This document shows positions 1 to 8,879 of a DNA stretch of 42,157 bases, one piece after another (the stretch's first letter is position 1; every line of letters starts with the position of its first letter). Under the pieces are notes generated by a model. That model did no database searches. It was not told the origin of the DNA and saw nothing but the letters and a program-made list of their open reading frames with translations. Origin of the DNA: a virus; IMG/VR virus record IMGVR_UViG_3300010430_000146, positions 1 to 42,157 of that record; one strand, written 5' to 3'. The position numbers and the translations under genes were made by a program.

Positions 1-672
1 ATCCAGAGTCACATTGCAGACATCGCCGGAGATGCTGGTGATCACGCCAACGCGGTAGCGTGGCAGCCACTTCTGAACACCCGGGAGCAAGGCCGCATTG
101 AAGTAGGTCTGAATGCCGGTCTGGGCAAGCGCAGGAAACAGTGCGCCATCGCGCCGCCGGTCATAATCGGCAGAGCCATTGAAGCCAGGCTGTATGATCA
201 CGCCCTGCCCGCCCTCGTCATTCACATCAACCAGGCCAACCGTACCGGACAAATCCAGCGTGTAATCGGCACACCAGGCTTCCAGCTCTCGACCTTCCGG
301 GATCGACTGCAGGAGATTCCTGCGCTTGAGCGCGGCCAGGTTCTCTGAGGTCAGGTCGGACACTTTAATCTGGGCCTGGCGGGCAGCAGATTGCAGCGGC
401 ACCAGCTCCCTCTGCAAGTCCACAATCTGTTTTCGGGCGCCATCTACCCCGGCCCGGTAGTCTGGAATCAACAGGTCGATCTTTCGCGCTACGTCTTTAA
501 CAGCATCCTCGGCTTCGATCAGTGCCACCTGAGCCGCGGGCAAATCAGTCGCAAGCTTGGCGATGCGCTCGGAAAGCCGGGTGATTTCATCCTTGATGCG
601 CTGAATCGCCAGCTCTTGGCGCACCAGGTAACGCCCCTCCCCCAAGTGCCCCAGAATCACGCCCTTGCTCAC
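1..672 (-). CDS. Tail-tip/fibre-associated protein, partial (3' end missing)
   Basis: The frame starts at a GTG that overlaps the stop of the preceding gene (GTGA) and stays open for 224 codons to the window edge, so the C-terminus is missing. The first 115 residues or so are rich in charged heptads (for example RLSERIAKL and VDLQREL), which suggests a coiled coil. After this comes a less charged region with NDEGGQG and QPGFNGSADYDRR. It is the last visible gene of the leftward tail operon, directly after a LamG-bearing tail protein, so a tail-tip or fibre role is inferred from position. I do not recognise the family. A coiled-coil stalk followed by a receptor-facing domain would fit. Confidence 0.6.
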   Translation of the reverse strand, partial: MSKGVILGHLGEGRYLVRQELAIQRIKDEITRLSERIAKLATDLPAAQVALIEAEDAVKDVARKIDLLIPDYRAGVDGARKQIVDLQRELVPLQSAARQAQIKVSDLTSENLAALKRRNLLQSIPEGRELEAWCADYTLDLSGTVGLVDVNDEGGQGVIIQPGFNGSADYDRRRDGALFPALAQTGIQTYFNAALLPGVQKWLPRYRVGVITSISGDVCNVTLD

Positions 673-2126
673 CGCTCACCCACCTCGCAGAATTTGTCGT
701 TTTCATTCACGTAGTAGTTAATGAAGTCGGCCTGGAAGGTTTCGCCCAGGGCATCAACCGTCATACCAGGCTGAAGGAAAAGATCGATTTCACAGAAGAC
801 CCGGCGCTTGCCGTTCTGGGTGGTCTTCCAACGAACGGCTTTCAGAACCCTGTGTCCCTGCGAAAATGGCAGCCAGCGCCGGCGGCCGGATACGGTTAAG
901 GTACGGGAATAGCGGCCCGCTGCTGGCTGCAAATCCTGAAAAAAGGCGCGCATTATTTCTTCGAAGTACGTTTCCCCCGAAAGTAGCTTGTAGCCTTTCT
1001 GGATCACCAGATCCCCATCCTGTCTGGCAGCAATCGCAGCCATGTACTGGTCGGCGGCCGGGATCACCGCCTGCAGGTAGGCCGAGCGGCTGCCAGCCTG
1101 ATTGGTGGCTTGCCAACTGGAGATCCCGCCAATGACCAGATCATCGAGGCCATTACGGGAACCGGTGATCACCAGGCGGTAGAGCTCCTGAACCTCAACG
1201 GGGGGAAGCTTTGCCACCCAGTCCTGGTAACCGGAAACCGAAACATCGATTGGAAACTCGAAATCAAGCGACGCCTCGGCCGGGTTCGCCATGGCCGCGA
1301 ATTCGGCAGTTATGGGGAGCGTGAAATCCAATTCGACTTCGTAGGTTATTGGCGCAATGTTCGTGATCAGCGGCTCAGAGACGCCCTCCGTAGCCATCGC
1401 TGATATTTCGGCAGGAGAGAGCTTTTTGTTCCAGATCCCGACATCCTGAATGATGCCGTCGATAACAGTCTGATCAAGGTACGGGTCACCGCCATCCCAA
1501 TCACTCGCGCCTATCAAACAGCTATCGGCTGTGCTCGTGGAGTCATAGATTGCAAATTCACTCGCCCCCGGCGCTGAAGCCGCCAGCGAACCATTGATAT
1601 ACAGATCTACGCTGTTTGAATCGCCGACTATTACGAAGTCATACCATTGCCCCTCAACCATTGGGTCAGTAATTGTGGCGCCCTGGCTGCCCGCCAAATA
1701 GTCGAAATCGTTGCCGAAAACGTCGAGATAGACACCTTGTGGAAATCCTCGCCCCAGCATCAGGAGCGACAAAGATCTCATGGAGCTGTAGGTGTCCCAG
1801 ATTTTAGTCCGGTGAAAGTACCGCAGGCGAACCGTGATCTCGGAAAGCTTCGAATCCTGCGCGGACTGAGCAAGCTGGATAACCGCTATTCGGTTCCTGT
1901 TAGCATACGCGCCATCCCAGTTGGCACTCAGGTCACGGCCATGCCCCGCTGGCGTGACTACCGCCGTCGCATCGAACTCAGCAGGGGTAAGCCCGCCCAG
2001 GGCAATGCACTGGCCATTCCATCCTCCGATAATGTCAGCAACCGTCGTCCCCGCCGTTTCTTCCATTGCCCAGAAGTGGATCAGGCCATCGCTCTGCGCC
2101 GCCAATAGATCCGGATACTTCGCCAT
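669..2126 (-). CDS. Tail protein with N-terminal LamG/concanavalin-like domain
   Basis: A 485-residue protein. Residues 1-240 look like a LamG/concanavalin A-like lectin fold: the opening has GLIHFWAMEE and the middle has VDLYINGSLAAS, typical of sugar-binding jelly rolls. A linker of about 60 residues carries two LDF-x-x-PI repeats (ELDFTLPI and SLDFEFPI). The C-terminal 170 residues (starting at about YRLVITG) form a separate domain of a type seen in phage distal-tail proteins. It overlaps both neighbours by a few bases, in a run of coupled tail genes downstream of the tape measure. A baseplate or adsorption protein that binds surface sugar is the likely role, inferred from fold and position. 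Confidence 0.6.
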   Translation of the reverse strand: MAKYPDLLAAQSDGLIHFWAMEETAGTTVADIIGGWNGQCIALGGLTPAEFDATAVVTPAGHGRDLSANWDGAYANRNRIAVIQLAQSAQDSKLSEITVRLRYFHRTKIWDTYSSMRSLSLLMLGRGFPQGVYLDVFGNDFDYLAGSQGATITDPMVEGQWYDFVIVGDSNSVDLYINGSLAASAPGASEFAIYDSTSTADSCLIGASDWDGGDPYLDQTVIDGIIQDVGIWNKKLSPAEISAMATEGVSEPLITNIAPITYEVELDFTLPITAEFAAMANPAEASLDFEFPIDVSVSGYQDWVAKLPPVEVQELYRLVITGSRNGLDDLVIGGISSWQATNQAGSRSAYLQAVIPAADQYMAAIAARQDGDLVIQKGYKLLSGETYFEEIMRAFFQDLQPAAGRYSRTLTVSGRRRWLPFSQGHRVLKAVRWKTTQNGKRRVFCEIDLFLQPGMTVDALGETFQADFINYYVNENDKFCEVGER

Positions 2127-2530
2127 CAGACAGGCATCCTGACAACGCCGGAGGTCAGCAGCACGGGCTCACCCGCAGCCACTGTGCGAGGATTCACCGT
2201 AATCGGCGCCCCATCACCCGAACCACCAGCCGGCAGATACATGATCTCTTCGCCGGACTTGTTGAGGAACCGGGCCCACCCAGCTTCACCACCGGCCGGG
2301 GCTGCATCTTCATCAGTCCAGCCGCTAAACGTGATAACGCCGTTGGACTCAGCGCCCACCGCGGCGCTCAACACGAACTCCGCCAGCAAGGTGTCTGAAA
2401 TGGTGTTACCCATCGCTGCGGGCACGGTACCGGTATACAGCTGAATCTTCGGGTTGGCGCCAGCGCCAGACGCCAGGTCATTCAGCACGGCCTGGGCCAG
2501 CGTGGTTCCAAGCGACACGCGAATCTTCAT
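2126..2530 (-). CDS. Hypothetical tail-region structural protein
   Basis: 134 residues, small and glycine/alanine rich, predicted mostly beta, with GWARFLNKSGEE and VLLTSGVVRMP near the end. No cysteine-based or catalytic motif is visible. It shares one base with the LamG tail gene downstream and overlaps the 117-residue gene upstream by 4 bases, so the three are translationally coupled. Position three genes after the tape measure suggests a minor tail or baseplate component. I do not recognise the family. Confidence 0.55.
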   Translation of the reverse strand: MKIRVSLGTTLAQAVLNDLASGAGANPKIQLYTGTVPAAMGNTISDTLLAEFVLSAAVGAESNGVITFSGWTDEDAAPAGGEAGWARFLNKSGEEIMYLPAGGSGDGAPITVNPRTVAAGEPVLLTSGVVRMPV

Positions 2531-2880
2531 CCATCAATCCTCTTTTCAACCAGAATCTGAATCTGGGCCTCACCACTGCGCAGGGAGAACGGGCCAGGCG
2601 CACCCAGAAAGCAGCCCTCCTCCGTGGCAACGATCAACCGGTTGTAGGTCTTCGCCAACCTCATCACCGTTTCTACCTTCTGGCGGTCGATTGCCGGCCA
2701 ACTGATCGTCAGCGTTCGATCCGAGTCTGAGTACCCAAAGTCAGGAATGGCCGCCAGCCCGTCCAATGTGGGGGTGCGGCTGTTACGGCGCTCGAAGTTG
2801 GCTAGCCCGTCTGGGTCAACATCGGTCAGCCAAACATGGCCTTCCAGATCAAACAGGGGTGCGGTTATGGAAACGTTCAT
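2527..2880 (-). CDS. Minor tail protein (hypothetical)
   Basis: 117 residues. The beginning (NVSITAPLFDLEGHVWLTD) and the alternating hydrophobic pattern suggest a beta-rich tail-tip component. It lies immediately downstream of the tape measure gene, the place of lambda gpM or a distal tail protein, and overlaps the tape measure stop by 4 bases. No enzyme motif is visible. The assignment rests on gene order. Confidence 0.5.
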   Translation of the reverse strand: MNVSITAPLFDLEGHVWLTDVDPDGLANFERRNSRTPTLDGLAAIPDFGYSDSDRTLTISWPAIDRQKVETVMRLAKTYNRLIVATEEGCFLGAPGPFSLRSGEAQIQILVEKRIDG

Positions 2881-5621
2881 TGGTTAAGCCCCAGCAGCAT
2901 TTCCTCACCCTCTTGGCTGACTTTGACCTGCAGATTGCCGAGGATCTGATACCAAATCGCTTCAAGATGCTGTTCCAGACCAGGGGCATTCACCTGCAGC
3001 ATGGCGTCACCACGCTGGAGCGCTCGCGTTTTCTCCCGAATCAGTTGCACCTGGGCGTCAGTCAGCTTGCTTTGATCATCCAGCGCCTGCTTCCGGCGTT
3101 CGTTCTCTTTGCGGATCTGCGCTGAGATTTCCAGCTGATCGAAGCTGGAGGCGTTGGTGAAGGTTCCGAACAGGTCAGTGATTACCGTGCCGGTGTTCTC
3201 GAAGGTCTTTCCGATGGTGTCCGCAATCGCCTCAACCTGGCGGGCATTGGCTTCGACTTCAGCAATGTCGAGGGAAACCTTTGCTTCGATATTGGCGATC
3301 CGTTCATCCCGAGCGATCTCCAACAGCTTGAATTGGTATTCCTCAGACTTTTTAACCAGTTCCTCGGTCTTCTTCGCGGTGTCGTCAATGGCCTTGCCAG
3401 ATTTGACGATGGTGCCCGAAAAGGAATCGATCTTGCCCGTGGTTTCGTCATACCCGAGCTGCAGCGACTTGTTGTTGTCAGAGAGCTCTTTGGTGGTCTT
3501 CGAAACGTCTACCAGGGCACCGCCGCTTTCCTCAACGCTTCGGCTGAGCTCCGTCACCGCGTTGGTCACATCACGTTGGGAGCCGGTGAATTCTTCAGTC
3601 TTATTGGCGTTGTCCACCAGCTGCTGCGCGAACCGGTTGAACTCCTGCCGTTGTTCTTCCGTGATCGCCGTGGTGTAGCCCATCGTTTGGCCGAGGGTCT
3701 TGTTCATTTCCTCGTAGCGGCGACTGATGTTGGCCAGTTCTTCTGTTTCTTCCGCCAGCCGCTTCACCTCACCGGTGGCCGGTGCAAAGCCTCGGGCAAT
3801 TTCCTCTAACTCTTCAGCGTTGAAGAACTCAAAGAGGCGCTGGTTAAGAGCGCCCAGCTCTTCTTCGAATACCTCGTTGATGAAGGTGCCGAGACTGTAG
3901 CCACCAGTCAGGGCCAAGCCGATCAGGCCGCCCTTCCCTGCAGTCGTGGCGATACTCTTCACCGCCCCCAGATTGCCGATCAACGCCTTGAAACCCTGCG
4001 CTCCGGCCAGAGCAGTAAGGCCAGTGCCGATGGATTCCAGCCCGCCAGCCAATCCACCGATAGCTGGCAACACGGTATCAATGGCTTTGCCTACGCCGAG
4101 CAATTCCCCAACGCTGCGCTTGGTTGTGTCATCCAGAGATTCAAACTTCTCGATCCCGGCGCCGACGGCTTGGAAGAGCGGTTCAAGGCCATCCGCAATA
4201 CCGGCCGAGATCTGCACCAAGGCGGTGAACGCATCTACCACCCGCTGCATGGCAGACTGCAGGCCTTCGACCGTGGACAAATCCACGTTGCCGAACAGGC
4301 CAACAAACAGACCATCCAGCTCATCACCCAGATCACCGAAGGAATTCAGTAGGCTGGAAAGGTCCAGGCCGGCCAGTGCCTCCGGGAAGTTCGCGGCTAT
4401 GGTCTTCAGCTTCTGATCGATATCCTGAGCCAGCCCTTCCAGCCCGTTCAGGATCGGCGCGAACACGCCATCACTCAGGCGAAGCTCTGAACCAAGGCTG
4501 TTGAAGATGCTGGTAATGGATTTGACGATGCTCTGGGTTTCGTCGGTTAGGTTCGAACCGTAGGCGATGAGCGCGGAATTGAGGTTGTTCTGCAGGGTCT
4601 GGACGATTCGGCTGAGGTCGGCGGCCAACTCTCGCGATGCTGTTGCAGCTACGCCCGCGTTATCGCTGTATTTACCCAGGTTGTCGGCGAGTGCTTCCGC
4701 TGCGTTGCCAGTGAGGGCCAGAAGAGGAACGACGGCTTCCTGGGCTCCAAAGAGCGTCTTAATGGCCTCGGCGCTGCCGCCCGTTTTTTGGGCTATATCA
4801 TCAAGGAATCCGGCAAATCCTTTGCTCTCAAGCGCCGCAAGGTTGAACTCTAATCCAAGCTCGGCAGCCAGATCTTTGGCCTGCTTGGTTGGCCCAATGA
4901 CCGCGTTAATGGCTGCTGTCAGACCATTTACAGCTTTAGAGGTGCTGACACCAGTTCGAGCGGTCAGGGTGGCTATCGCCGCCCCCATCTCCTTGAAGGA
5001 CAGCCCCGCCGAGGCCGCAACTGGTGCGAGATTTCCTATGCTGCTGGAAAGCTCGGGAATCGTGGTTTGGCCAAGCTGTACGGTAGTGAAGAAGTCATCC
5101 GCATAGCCGCCAGCTTCATCAGCACTCGAACCAAAGGCGTTCAGCGTGCTTACCAGAGCCTTTGTGGTTTCGCCAAGGTCGGCCTTACCAGCAATCGCCA
5201 GCTGTTCAGCAGCTGCAATCAGCTCCAGCGAGTTCTGGTAATCAACACCGGCAGAGATGGCGCCATAGGTGGCTTTGGTGATTTCCTGCAGGGACGCGCT
5301 GGAAGTCTCGGAATAACGGAGAATCTGAGCCTGAAAATCCCGGAGATTATCAGCGGGCTGCCCGATGATGGTGGCGATCTCAGCGAACGCTGTATCAAAG
5401 TCGTCAGACAGCTTCACGGCGAAGGCGGTGATACCTACGCCAGCGGCCGCCAGCGCCAGATCCAGCTTTACGATGCTGTCGGTTACTCCAGCGAGAAAGC
5501 CAGTCACATTACCGGTCTTATCGACCAGGCTGTCCAAACCACGGCCCACTGAGCTGATCGCCGTGCCGGTGTTATCAACGCCGCCGAAAATCAGCTCAAC
5601 CGTTTTCTTGAGGTCTGCCAT
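2877..5621 (-). CDS. Tail tape measure protein
   Basis: 914 residues from the ATG at 5621, which has a GGAG ribosome site just upstream; an in-frame ATG at 5651 lies inside a terminator hairpin and is unlikely. The N-terminal 350 residues match the TP901/PhageMin tail-tape family in style, with long alpha-helical stretches such as ITKATYGAISAGVDYQNS and GLSFKEMGAAIATLTARTG. Hydrophobic segments near 550-610 (GGLAGGLESIGTGLTALAG) are usual for tape measures and may contact membrane. The C-terminal third is charged and coiled. It sets tail length and is ejected during infection. By length the tail should be a siphovirus tail of about 130-140 nm, using the usual 0.15 nm per residue. Confidence 0.9.
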   Translation of the reverse strand: MADLKKTVELIFGGVDNTGTAISSVGRGLDSLVDKTGNVTGFLAGVTDSIVKLDLALAAAGVGITAFAVKLSDDFDTAFAEIATIIGQPADNLRDFQAQILRYSETSSASLQEITKATYGAISAGVDYQNSLELIAAAEQLAIAGKADLGETTKALVSTLNAFGSSADEAGGYADDFFTTVQLGQTTIPELSSSIGNLAPVAASAGLSFKEMGAAIATLTARTGVSTSKAVNGLTAAINAVIGPTKQAKDLAAELGLEFNLAALESKGFAGFLDDIAQKTGGSAEAIKTLFGAQEAVVPLLALTGNAAEALADNLGKYSDNAGVAATASRELAADLSRIVQTLQNNLNSALIAYGSNLTDETQSIVKSITSIFNSLGSELRLSDGVFAPILNGLEGLAQDIDQKLKTIAANFPEALAGLDLSSLLNSFGDLGDELDGLFVGLFGNVDLSTVEGLQSAMQRVVDAFTALVQISAGIADGLEPLFQAVGAGIEKFESLDDTTKRSVGELLGVGKAIDTVLPAIGGLAGGLESIGTGLTALAGAQGFKALIGNLGAVKSIATTAGKGGLIGLALTGGYSLGTFINEVFEEELGALNQRLFEFFNAEELEEIARGFAPATGEVKRLAEETEELANISRRYEEMNKTLGQTMGYTTAITEEQRQEFNRFAQQLVDNANKTEEFTGSQRDVTNAVTELSRSVEESGGALVDVSKTTKELSDNNKSLQLGYDETTGKIDSFSGTIVKSGKAIDDTAKKTEELVKKSEEYQFKLLEIARDERIANIEAKVSLDIAEVEANARQVEAIADTIGKTFENTGTVITDLFGTFTNASSFDQLEISAQIRKENERRKQALDDQSKLTDAQVQLIREKTRALQRGDAMLQVNAPGLEQHLEAIWYQILGNLQVKVSQEGEEMLLGLNQ

Positions 5622-5636
5622 GTTTTCTCCGGGCAT

Positions 5637-5665
5637 AAAAAAACCCGGCACATGGCCGGGTTTTC
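5637..5665 (-). terminator. Intrinsic terminator upstream of the tape measure gene
   Basis: Perfect stem ACCCGGC/GCCGGGT with a 5-base loop. On the minus strand it is followed by a run of seven T. It lies between the secreted DUF4124 gene and the tape measure ribosome site. The stem is also flanked by T residues on the plus strand, so it may work in both directions. Confidence 0.75.
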
Positions 5666-5679
5666 TGAATCCTATTGGG

Positions 5680-6129
5680 TTAGCGGCACATATTGTCCCG
5701 GTGCCGGCGGGCGTCTCTTATTCGTTGCTCATGCCGATTCTTTTCACTTTGGGTATAGCCCTGCAGCTTCTGGTCTTCCCAACGCTCTTCGGCGCTCTTC
5801 AGCCGGTCTTCCGCACCCTGGCAGATATAGTCCTTGCGCTCGTCGTAGTCCTGCCGGATTTCAGATACACGTTCCTGGTATCGCTGCTCAGCGGTGCTCT
5901 GACTTTCGATTCGGTTTTTCTCTTCAAGCGCCCGGGCGCGGCGAACGATGTCGGATTCAACAGGCTGATCGGACGATGAGCTGGTGGTGTCCCGGATCTT
6001 CACTTCCTGCTGCTGGCCAGCCGGCGGCTGGGTACCGAAGTGCGTAACGCCGTTTTCATCGGTCCACTTGTAGACCTGAGCATTAGCCGAGAATGAGAGC
6101 GCGACAAGAAGCAATGCAAGAACTCGCAT
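5680..6129 (-). CDS. Exported DUF4124-domain protein
   Basis: 149 residues from the ATG at 6129, which has GGAGG seven bases upstream; the longer frame from 6162 lacks such a site. Residues 1-17 (MRVLALLLVALSFSANA) form a signal peptide. QVYKWTDENGVTHFGTQPP is the typical DUF4124 motif. The rest is a charged helix with two cysteines (YICQGA and NMCR) near the C-terminus, possibly a disulfide. DUF4124 proteins are periplasmic, of unknown function. It sits between the tail chaperone and the tape measure, where phages normally have nothing, and is followed by a terminator. This makes it a probable cargo gene rather than a tail part. Confidence 0.75.
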   Translation of the reverse strand: MRVLALLLVALSFSANAQVYKWTDENGVTHFGTQPPAGQQQEVKIRDTTSSSSDQPVESDIVRRARALEEKNRIESQSTAEQRYQERVSEIRQDYDERKDYICQGAEDRLKSAEERWEDQKLQGYTQSEKNRHEQRIRDARRHRDNMCR

Positions 6130-6168
6130 GGCGAACCTCCATGTATGGTTTTCCGAAAACATACCACA

Positions 6169-6800
6169 CTAATTCTTGCTCTGCGCTTCCAGCCACCTGC
6201 GCCACAAACACATCTCGGTTTCCGTAAGGTAGCCCTCTGGAAACACATCAGGCCGGATCTCAAACAGAAGCCGGCTGTTGCGACTCGCCAGGGCTAGGCT
6301 TGCCTGGATGCCCGGGTCTTTCCAGAGGGCCTGCGCTTTACCTGGGCAACCTTGCCCTGGCCGGTCAGGTCGTAGATGTGATTGGAGACTTCAAGGAAAT
6401 CCATAGGGTACGCATCGGCAATCCGCACCACATCCGGAAACTTCAGCTGCGGCTCAACCACCGCCATCTGCACATGGGCCAACTTTTTGGCCAGGGCCTT
6501 CGGCGTGTCATCCCCCAGGCCGAGCCCGTCCAGCAGCGCTTGTGCCTTTTCAGACTCAGAGCCCGCCAGCCGTTCAGCAACCTTCACCAGCAACTTGCTG
6601 TTGTCGGCTTCCTGGTCTGCCCGGGCCAACTCGTCAGCAGTCAGGCCACGAACTTTGAACACCACCGGCACTGGCTGCGAATCATCGCCCTCGCCTTCAT
6701 AGCCGCCAAATCCGCCAGCGGTAAGCCCAGCCAGGGGAACGTCCTGTTCCCGCGGCTGAAACTTCGCCTTGCGAAACGCGGCAAGGTCGAAATTGCTCAC
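6169..6800 (-). CDS. Tail assembly chaperone, -1 frameshift product (lambda G-T type)
   Basis: The frame one base back from the chaperone gene is open across its last third and continues to a TAG at 6171-6169. A -1 slip at T GGA AAG (6324-6318) would give 161 residues of the short protein plus 49 new ones: it begins DPGIQASLALASRNSR and ends RRWLEAQSKN. The extension has no start codon or ribosome site of its own. In lambda the slip at G GGA AAG makes gpG-T, which binds the tape measure and recruits tail tube subunits. The 49-residue tail is plausible protein with ordinary codon use. The exact slip site is an inference. Confidence 0.7.
6294..6800 (-). CDS. Tail assembly chaperone, short form (lambda gpG position)
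   Basis: 168 residues, acidic in the middle (GEGDDSQ and ADQEADNSK) with a helical second half ending in a basic tail. It overlaps the tube protein gene upstream by 4 bases. Position between the major tail protein and the tape measure, plus the overlapping -1 frame, identifies it as the gpG-type chaperone that coats the tape measure during assembly and is absent from the virion. Confidence 0.75.
   Translation of the reverse strand: MSNFDLAAFRKAKFQPREQDVPLAGLTAGGFGGYEGEGDDSQPVPVVFKVRGLTADELARADQEADNSKLLVKVAERLAGSESEKAQALLDGLGLGDDTPKALAKKLAHVQMAVVEPQLKFPDVVRIADAYPMDFLEVSNHIYDLTGQGKVAQVKRRPSGKTRASRQA
6318..6324 (-). promoter_or_regulatory. Candidate -1 ribosomal slippery site
   Basis: On the minus strand this reads T GGA AAG in the chaperone frame, one base from the lambda slippery heptamer G GGA AAG and in the same phase. 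It lies 8 codons before the zero-frame stop, within the stretch where the -1 frame is open. P-site pairing after slipping would be GGA to TGG, which is imperfect, so the efficiency is uncertain. Confidence 0.5.
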
Positions 6801-7771
6801 AGTGCTACCTCTTTGCCTTTCTCATCCACGTTGATGGTGCAGGTGGCTACAATTGCACCACCTGCTGGGAAAGTGCGGGCAATCCCCAGGAGACCCTGTT
6901 CGATGAAATGTTGTGGCTTGGTCTTGTCGGGGTAGAACCGGAAGTACAGGTTCTGGCCCTGAACGCGGGCGATGGTGTCACTGATACCGTCAGTCAGATC
7001 CACAGTGAAGGTGGCGTTGTTCAAGCTACGAGAGGTTGTGTTCTTGACACGCGTGTAAGTGGTCTTACTGGATGAGGAATACCCCACCTCTGAAGGCACG
7101 AAATCATAGGCATCAAAGGCTTCGATGAACTCTGGCGTGGCGAAGCTGGCGAACACACCCTTGGGAATATTGCCGGTGTGGATCTTCGGCAGCGCTGAGC
7201 TGAACTCAACCGCTCCGTTGATATAATCAATGGTTGGGATTGGGAAGGTGGCGCTTTCCTGGTGGCGGTTAACCAGCTGGAAGATTTCGCCTTGGGCCAC
7301 CGGGCCGGCAGTGTCGCTGCTCAGGCGCACCTGGCCAAGCTCGATAGAACCAACCGGAATCAGCGGAGGGCCGCCAGCCGCGCCACGGGTTTCCACGAAG
7401 CTGGAACCTTCAGTGCCAGCCACGGCGGTAACGTCGCCGGCAGAATCACAGACAATGCTGTTGATCATATGTGTACTGGTGCTGGCCCGGGTAACGGCAA
7501 CGCTGGCTTCTGCAGCAACTGCCAGCTCCTGGCCGCTCACGAATGCCGTGAACGCAGCAACCGCCACCGCATCATTACCACTGGCCGGGGTACAGGCCGC
7601 ACCAGTGATCACGCCATCAGGCCGAACCACCGGGGCAAAGCCAGCGGCCTGGGACCACAGCTCTTCGCCAGATTCGAACAGCTGCGCATCACCAGAATCG
7701 TTGGTCAGCGCAGTCATAGGAAAAGCATTCTGCCCGCCTTCAAATTCGAGCAGCGCGTTGTCTGTAGACAT
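6797..7771 (-). CDS. Major tail tube protein
   Basis: 324 residues. The gene lies directly before the chaperone pair and after the tail terminator gene, the standard place for the tube subunit. Beta-rich with alanine/valine runs (AVAVAAFTAF and ELAVAAEASVAV) and few charges, as expected for a ring-forming shell protein. GGAGAATAAATT precedes the ATG. It is longer than lambda gpV (246 residues), so residues 60-180 may be an extra surface domain. Identification rests on order and composition. Confidence 0.7.
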   Translation of the reverse strand: MSTDNALLEFEGGQNAFPMTALTNDSGDAQLFESGEELWSQAAGFAPVVRPDGVITGAACTPASGNDAVAVAAFTAFVSGQELAVAAEASVAVTRASTSTHMINSIVCDSAGDVTAVAGTEGSSFVETRGAAGGPPLIPVGSIELGQVRLSSDTAGPVAQGEIFQLVNRHQESATFPIPTIDYINGAVEFSSALPKIHTGNIPKGVFASFATPEFIEAFDAYDFVPSEVGYSSSSKTTYTRVKNTTSRSLNNATFTVDLTDGISDTIARVQGQNLYFRFYPDKTKPQHFIEQGLLGIARTFPAGGAIVATCTINVDEKGKEVAL

Positions 7772-7825
7772 AATTTATTCTCCAAGTGCTGGAAGCCCGA
7801 GCGGGCGTTTACGGACGTTTGGGCA

Positions 7826-7850
7826 CAAAAAAGCCCGCTCGGGGCGGGCT
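7826..7850 (-). terminator. Intrinsic terminator between tail terminator and tube genes
   Basis: Perfect 7-bp stem AGCCCGC/GCGGGCT with a 5-base loop, followed on the minus strand by six T. It lies about 20 bases after the end of the 144-residue gene and before the tube protein gene. Confidence 0.75.
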
Positions 7851-7869
7851 CGTTGTGCGAGGGGTTGGG

Positions 7870-8304
7870 TTATTGGCTGAATGGGTCACCGTTGGCGGTT
7901 TTGAACACCACATCAATGGTCACCGAACAGCCGATGACTTTCAGGCCGGATACTGGCGTGAGCACCATGGCATTTACTTCTGTCATGGACTCAGCCAGGC
8001 CGCCCAGAGTGGTCTCAGGATTGCCAGAGGAGTCATTGAAAAGGGCCTGCATCACCTGGCCATACATCGCATTGGCGGCGACAGCGTATGGCTTCGCCGC
8101 ATCCGCCTTCAGAAACTCAACGACCACCGGCATGGTGTGCTGGTTCGTTCGGTACCGGGTCTTTTCCGTGTCGTGCTCCCCGTCCCACACACAGACAAAC
8201 TCGTCTTCATCGGCATAGGTTTCACGGCGCAAAACATCAACAGCAGTTAGGCCATCCAGTCTCGCGACGATGGCTTTCACGACCTGCTCACGAATGGTGT
8301 CCAC
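7870..8304 (-). CDS. Tail terminator / completion protein (lambda gpU position)
   Basis: 144 residues. It opens MDTIREQVVKAIVARLDGL, a common start for gpU-like tail terminators that bind one subunit at the domain to be measured, and has an alpha-beta pattern. It shares one base with the gpZ-like gene upstream. Tail terminators cap the tube at the head end. The assignment is by order and general look. Confidence 0.6.
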   Translation of the reverse strand: MDTIREQVVKAIVARLDGLTAVDVLRRETYADEDEFVCVWDGEHDTEKTRYRTNQHTMPVVVEFLKADAAKPYAVAANAMYGQVMQALFNDSSGNPETTLGGLAESMTEVNAMVLTPVSGLKVIGCSVTIDVVFKTANGDPFSQ

Positions 8305-8879
8305 TACAAGAATCCTCGATCAATTAGCGCAACCTGGCGTTTGAGTTCACCCATCATTTTCTCCGCGGCAATCTGCTCTACTTTGCCCGCCAGGCCTGGG
8401 GTCTTCTCGTAAATGGTTGGAACACCTGGGCCAGACTTCCGCCGATATGGACCAAATCCGTTGAAGCGTGGGCTGTCCACGTTGGGCTCAAACACCCCCG
8501 TGTATCGCTCTTTAATCAGGGTCCAGATAAATGCGTGACGGTAACGTTCCAATGGCTGCCCCTTCCAAATTCTGAAGGAGACGCCTTTGGCCGTTTGCCT
8601 GGCTTTGTATTCAATCAACGAAATTGGCTCGCCCTTGAGTACAACCTTCGCACTCAGGGCGCTAATGCTGGTCGGATAAACCTTGGTGTGTTCCCGAATT
8701 GTCTTCTTGGTGAGATTGGCCTTCTTCGCCATCTCATCAACGCCGGTCTTCTGTCCTTGTTTCGCGCCGAAGTTAATCGAACGCTGGATGGCTTTCCGAC
8801 TGCTGTTTCGGTACGCAGTCATCAGAGCCCGAACTTCAGCCAGGCTACCCGGCTCAATCTGAATCGTTACCCCGCTCAT
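8304..8879 (-). CDS. Minor tail protein Z (GPZ-like)
   Basis: 191 residues, very basic. The N-terminal part has long helical stretches (SSRKAIQRSINFGAKQG and KKANLTKKTIREHTKV) that match the prophage minor tail protein Z family (lambda gpZ, 192 residues, almost the same length). gpZ acts at the top of the tail before head joining. The gene overlaps both neighbours by 1-4 bases. Confidence 0.75.
   Translation of the reverse strand: MSGVTIQIEPGSLAEVRALMTAYRNSSRKAIQRSINFGAKQGQKTGVDEMAKKANLTKKTIREHTKVYPTSISALSAKVVLKGEPISLIEYKARQTAKGVSFRIWKGQPLERYRHAFIWTLIKERYTGVFEPNVDSPRFNGFGPYRRKSGPGVPTIYEKTPGLAGKVEQIAAEKMMGELKRQVALIDRGFL

Noticed and set aside
3154-5979. Several long plus-strand frames across the tape measure gene
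   Set aside because: They mirror codon bias of the tape measure on the other strand and have no family features or ribosome sites.
6000-6263. Independent minus-strand gene across the DUF4124 start
   Set aside because: It overlaps the DUF4124 signal peptide in another frame and lacks a domain; the -1 chaperone extension explains the coding signal in 6169-6300.
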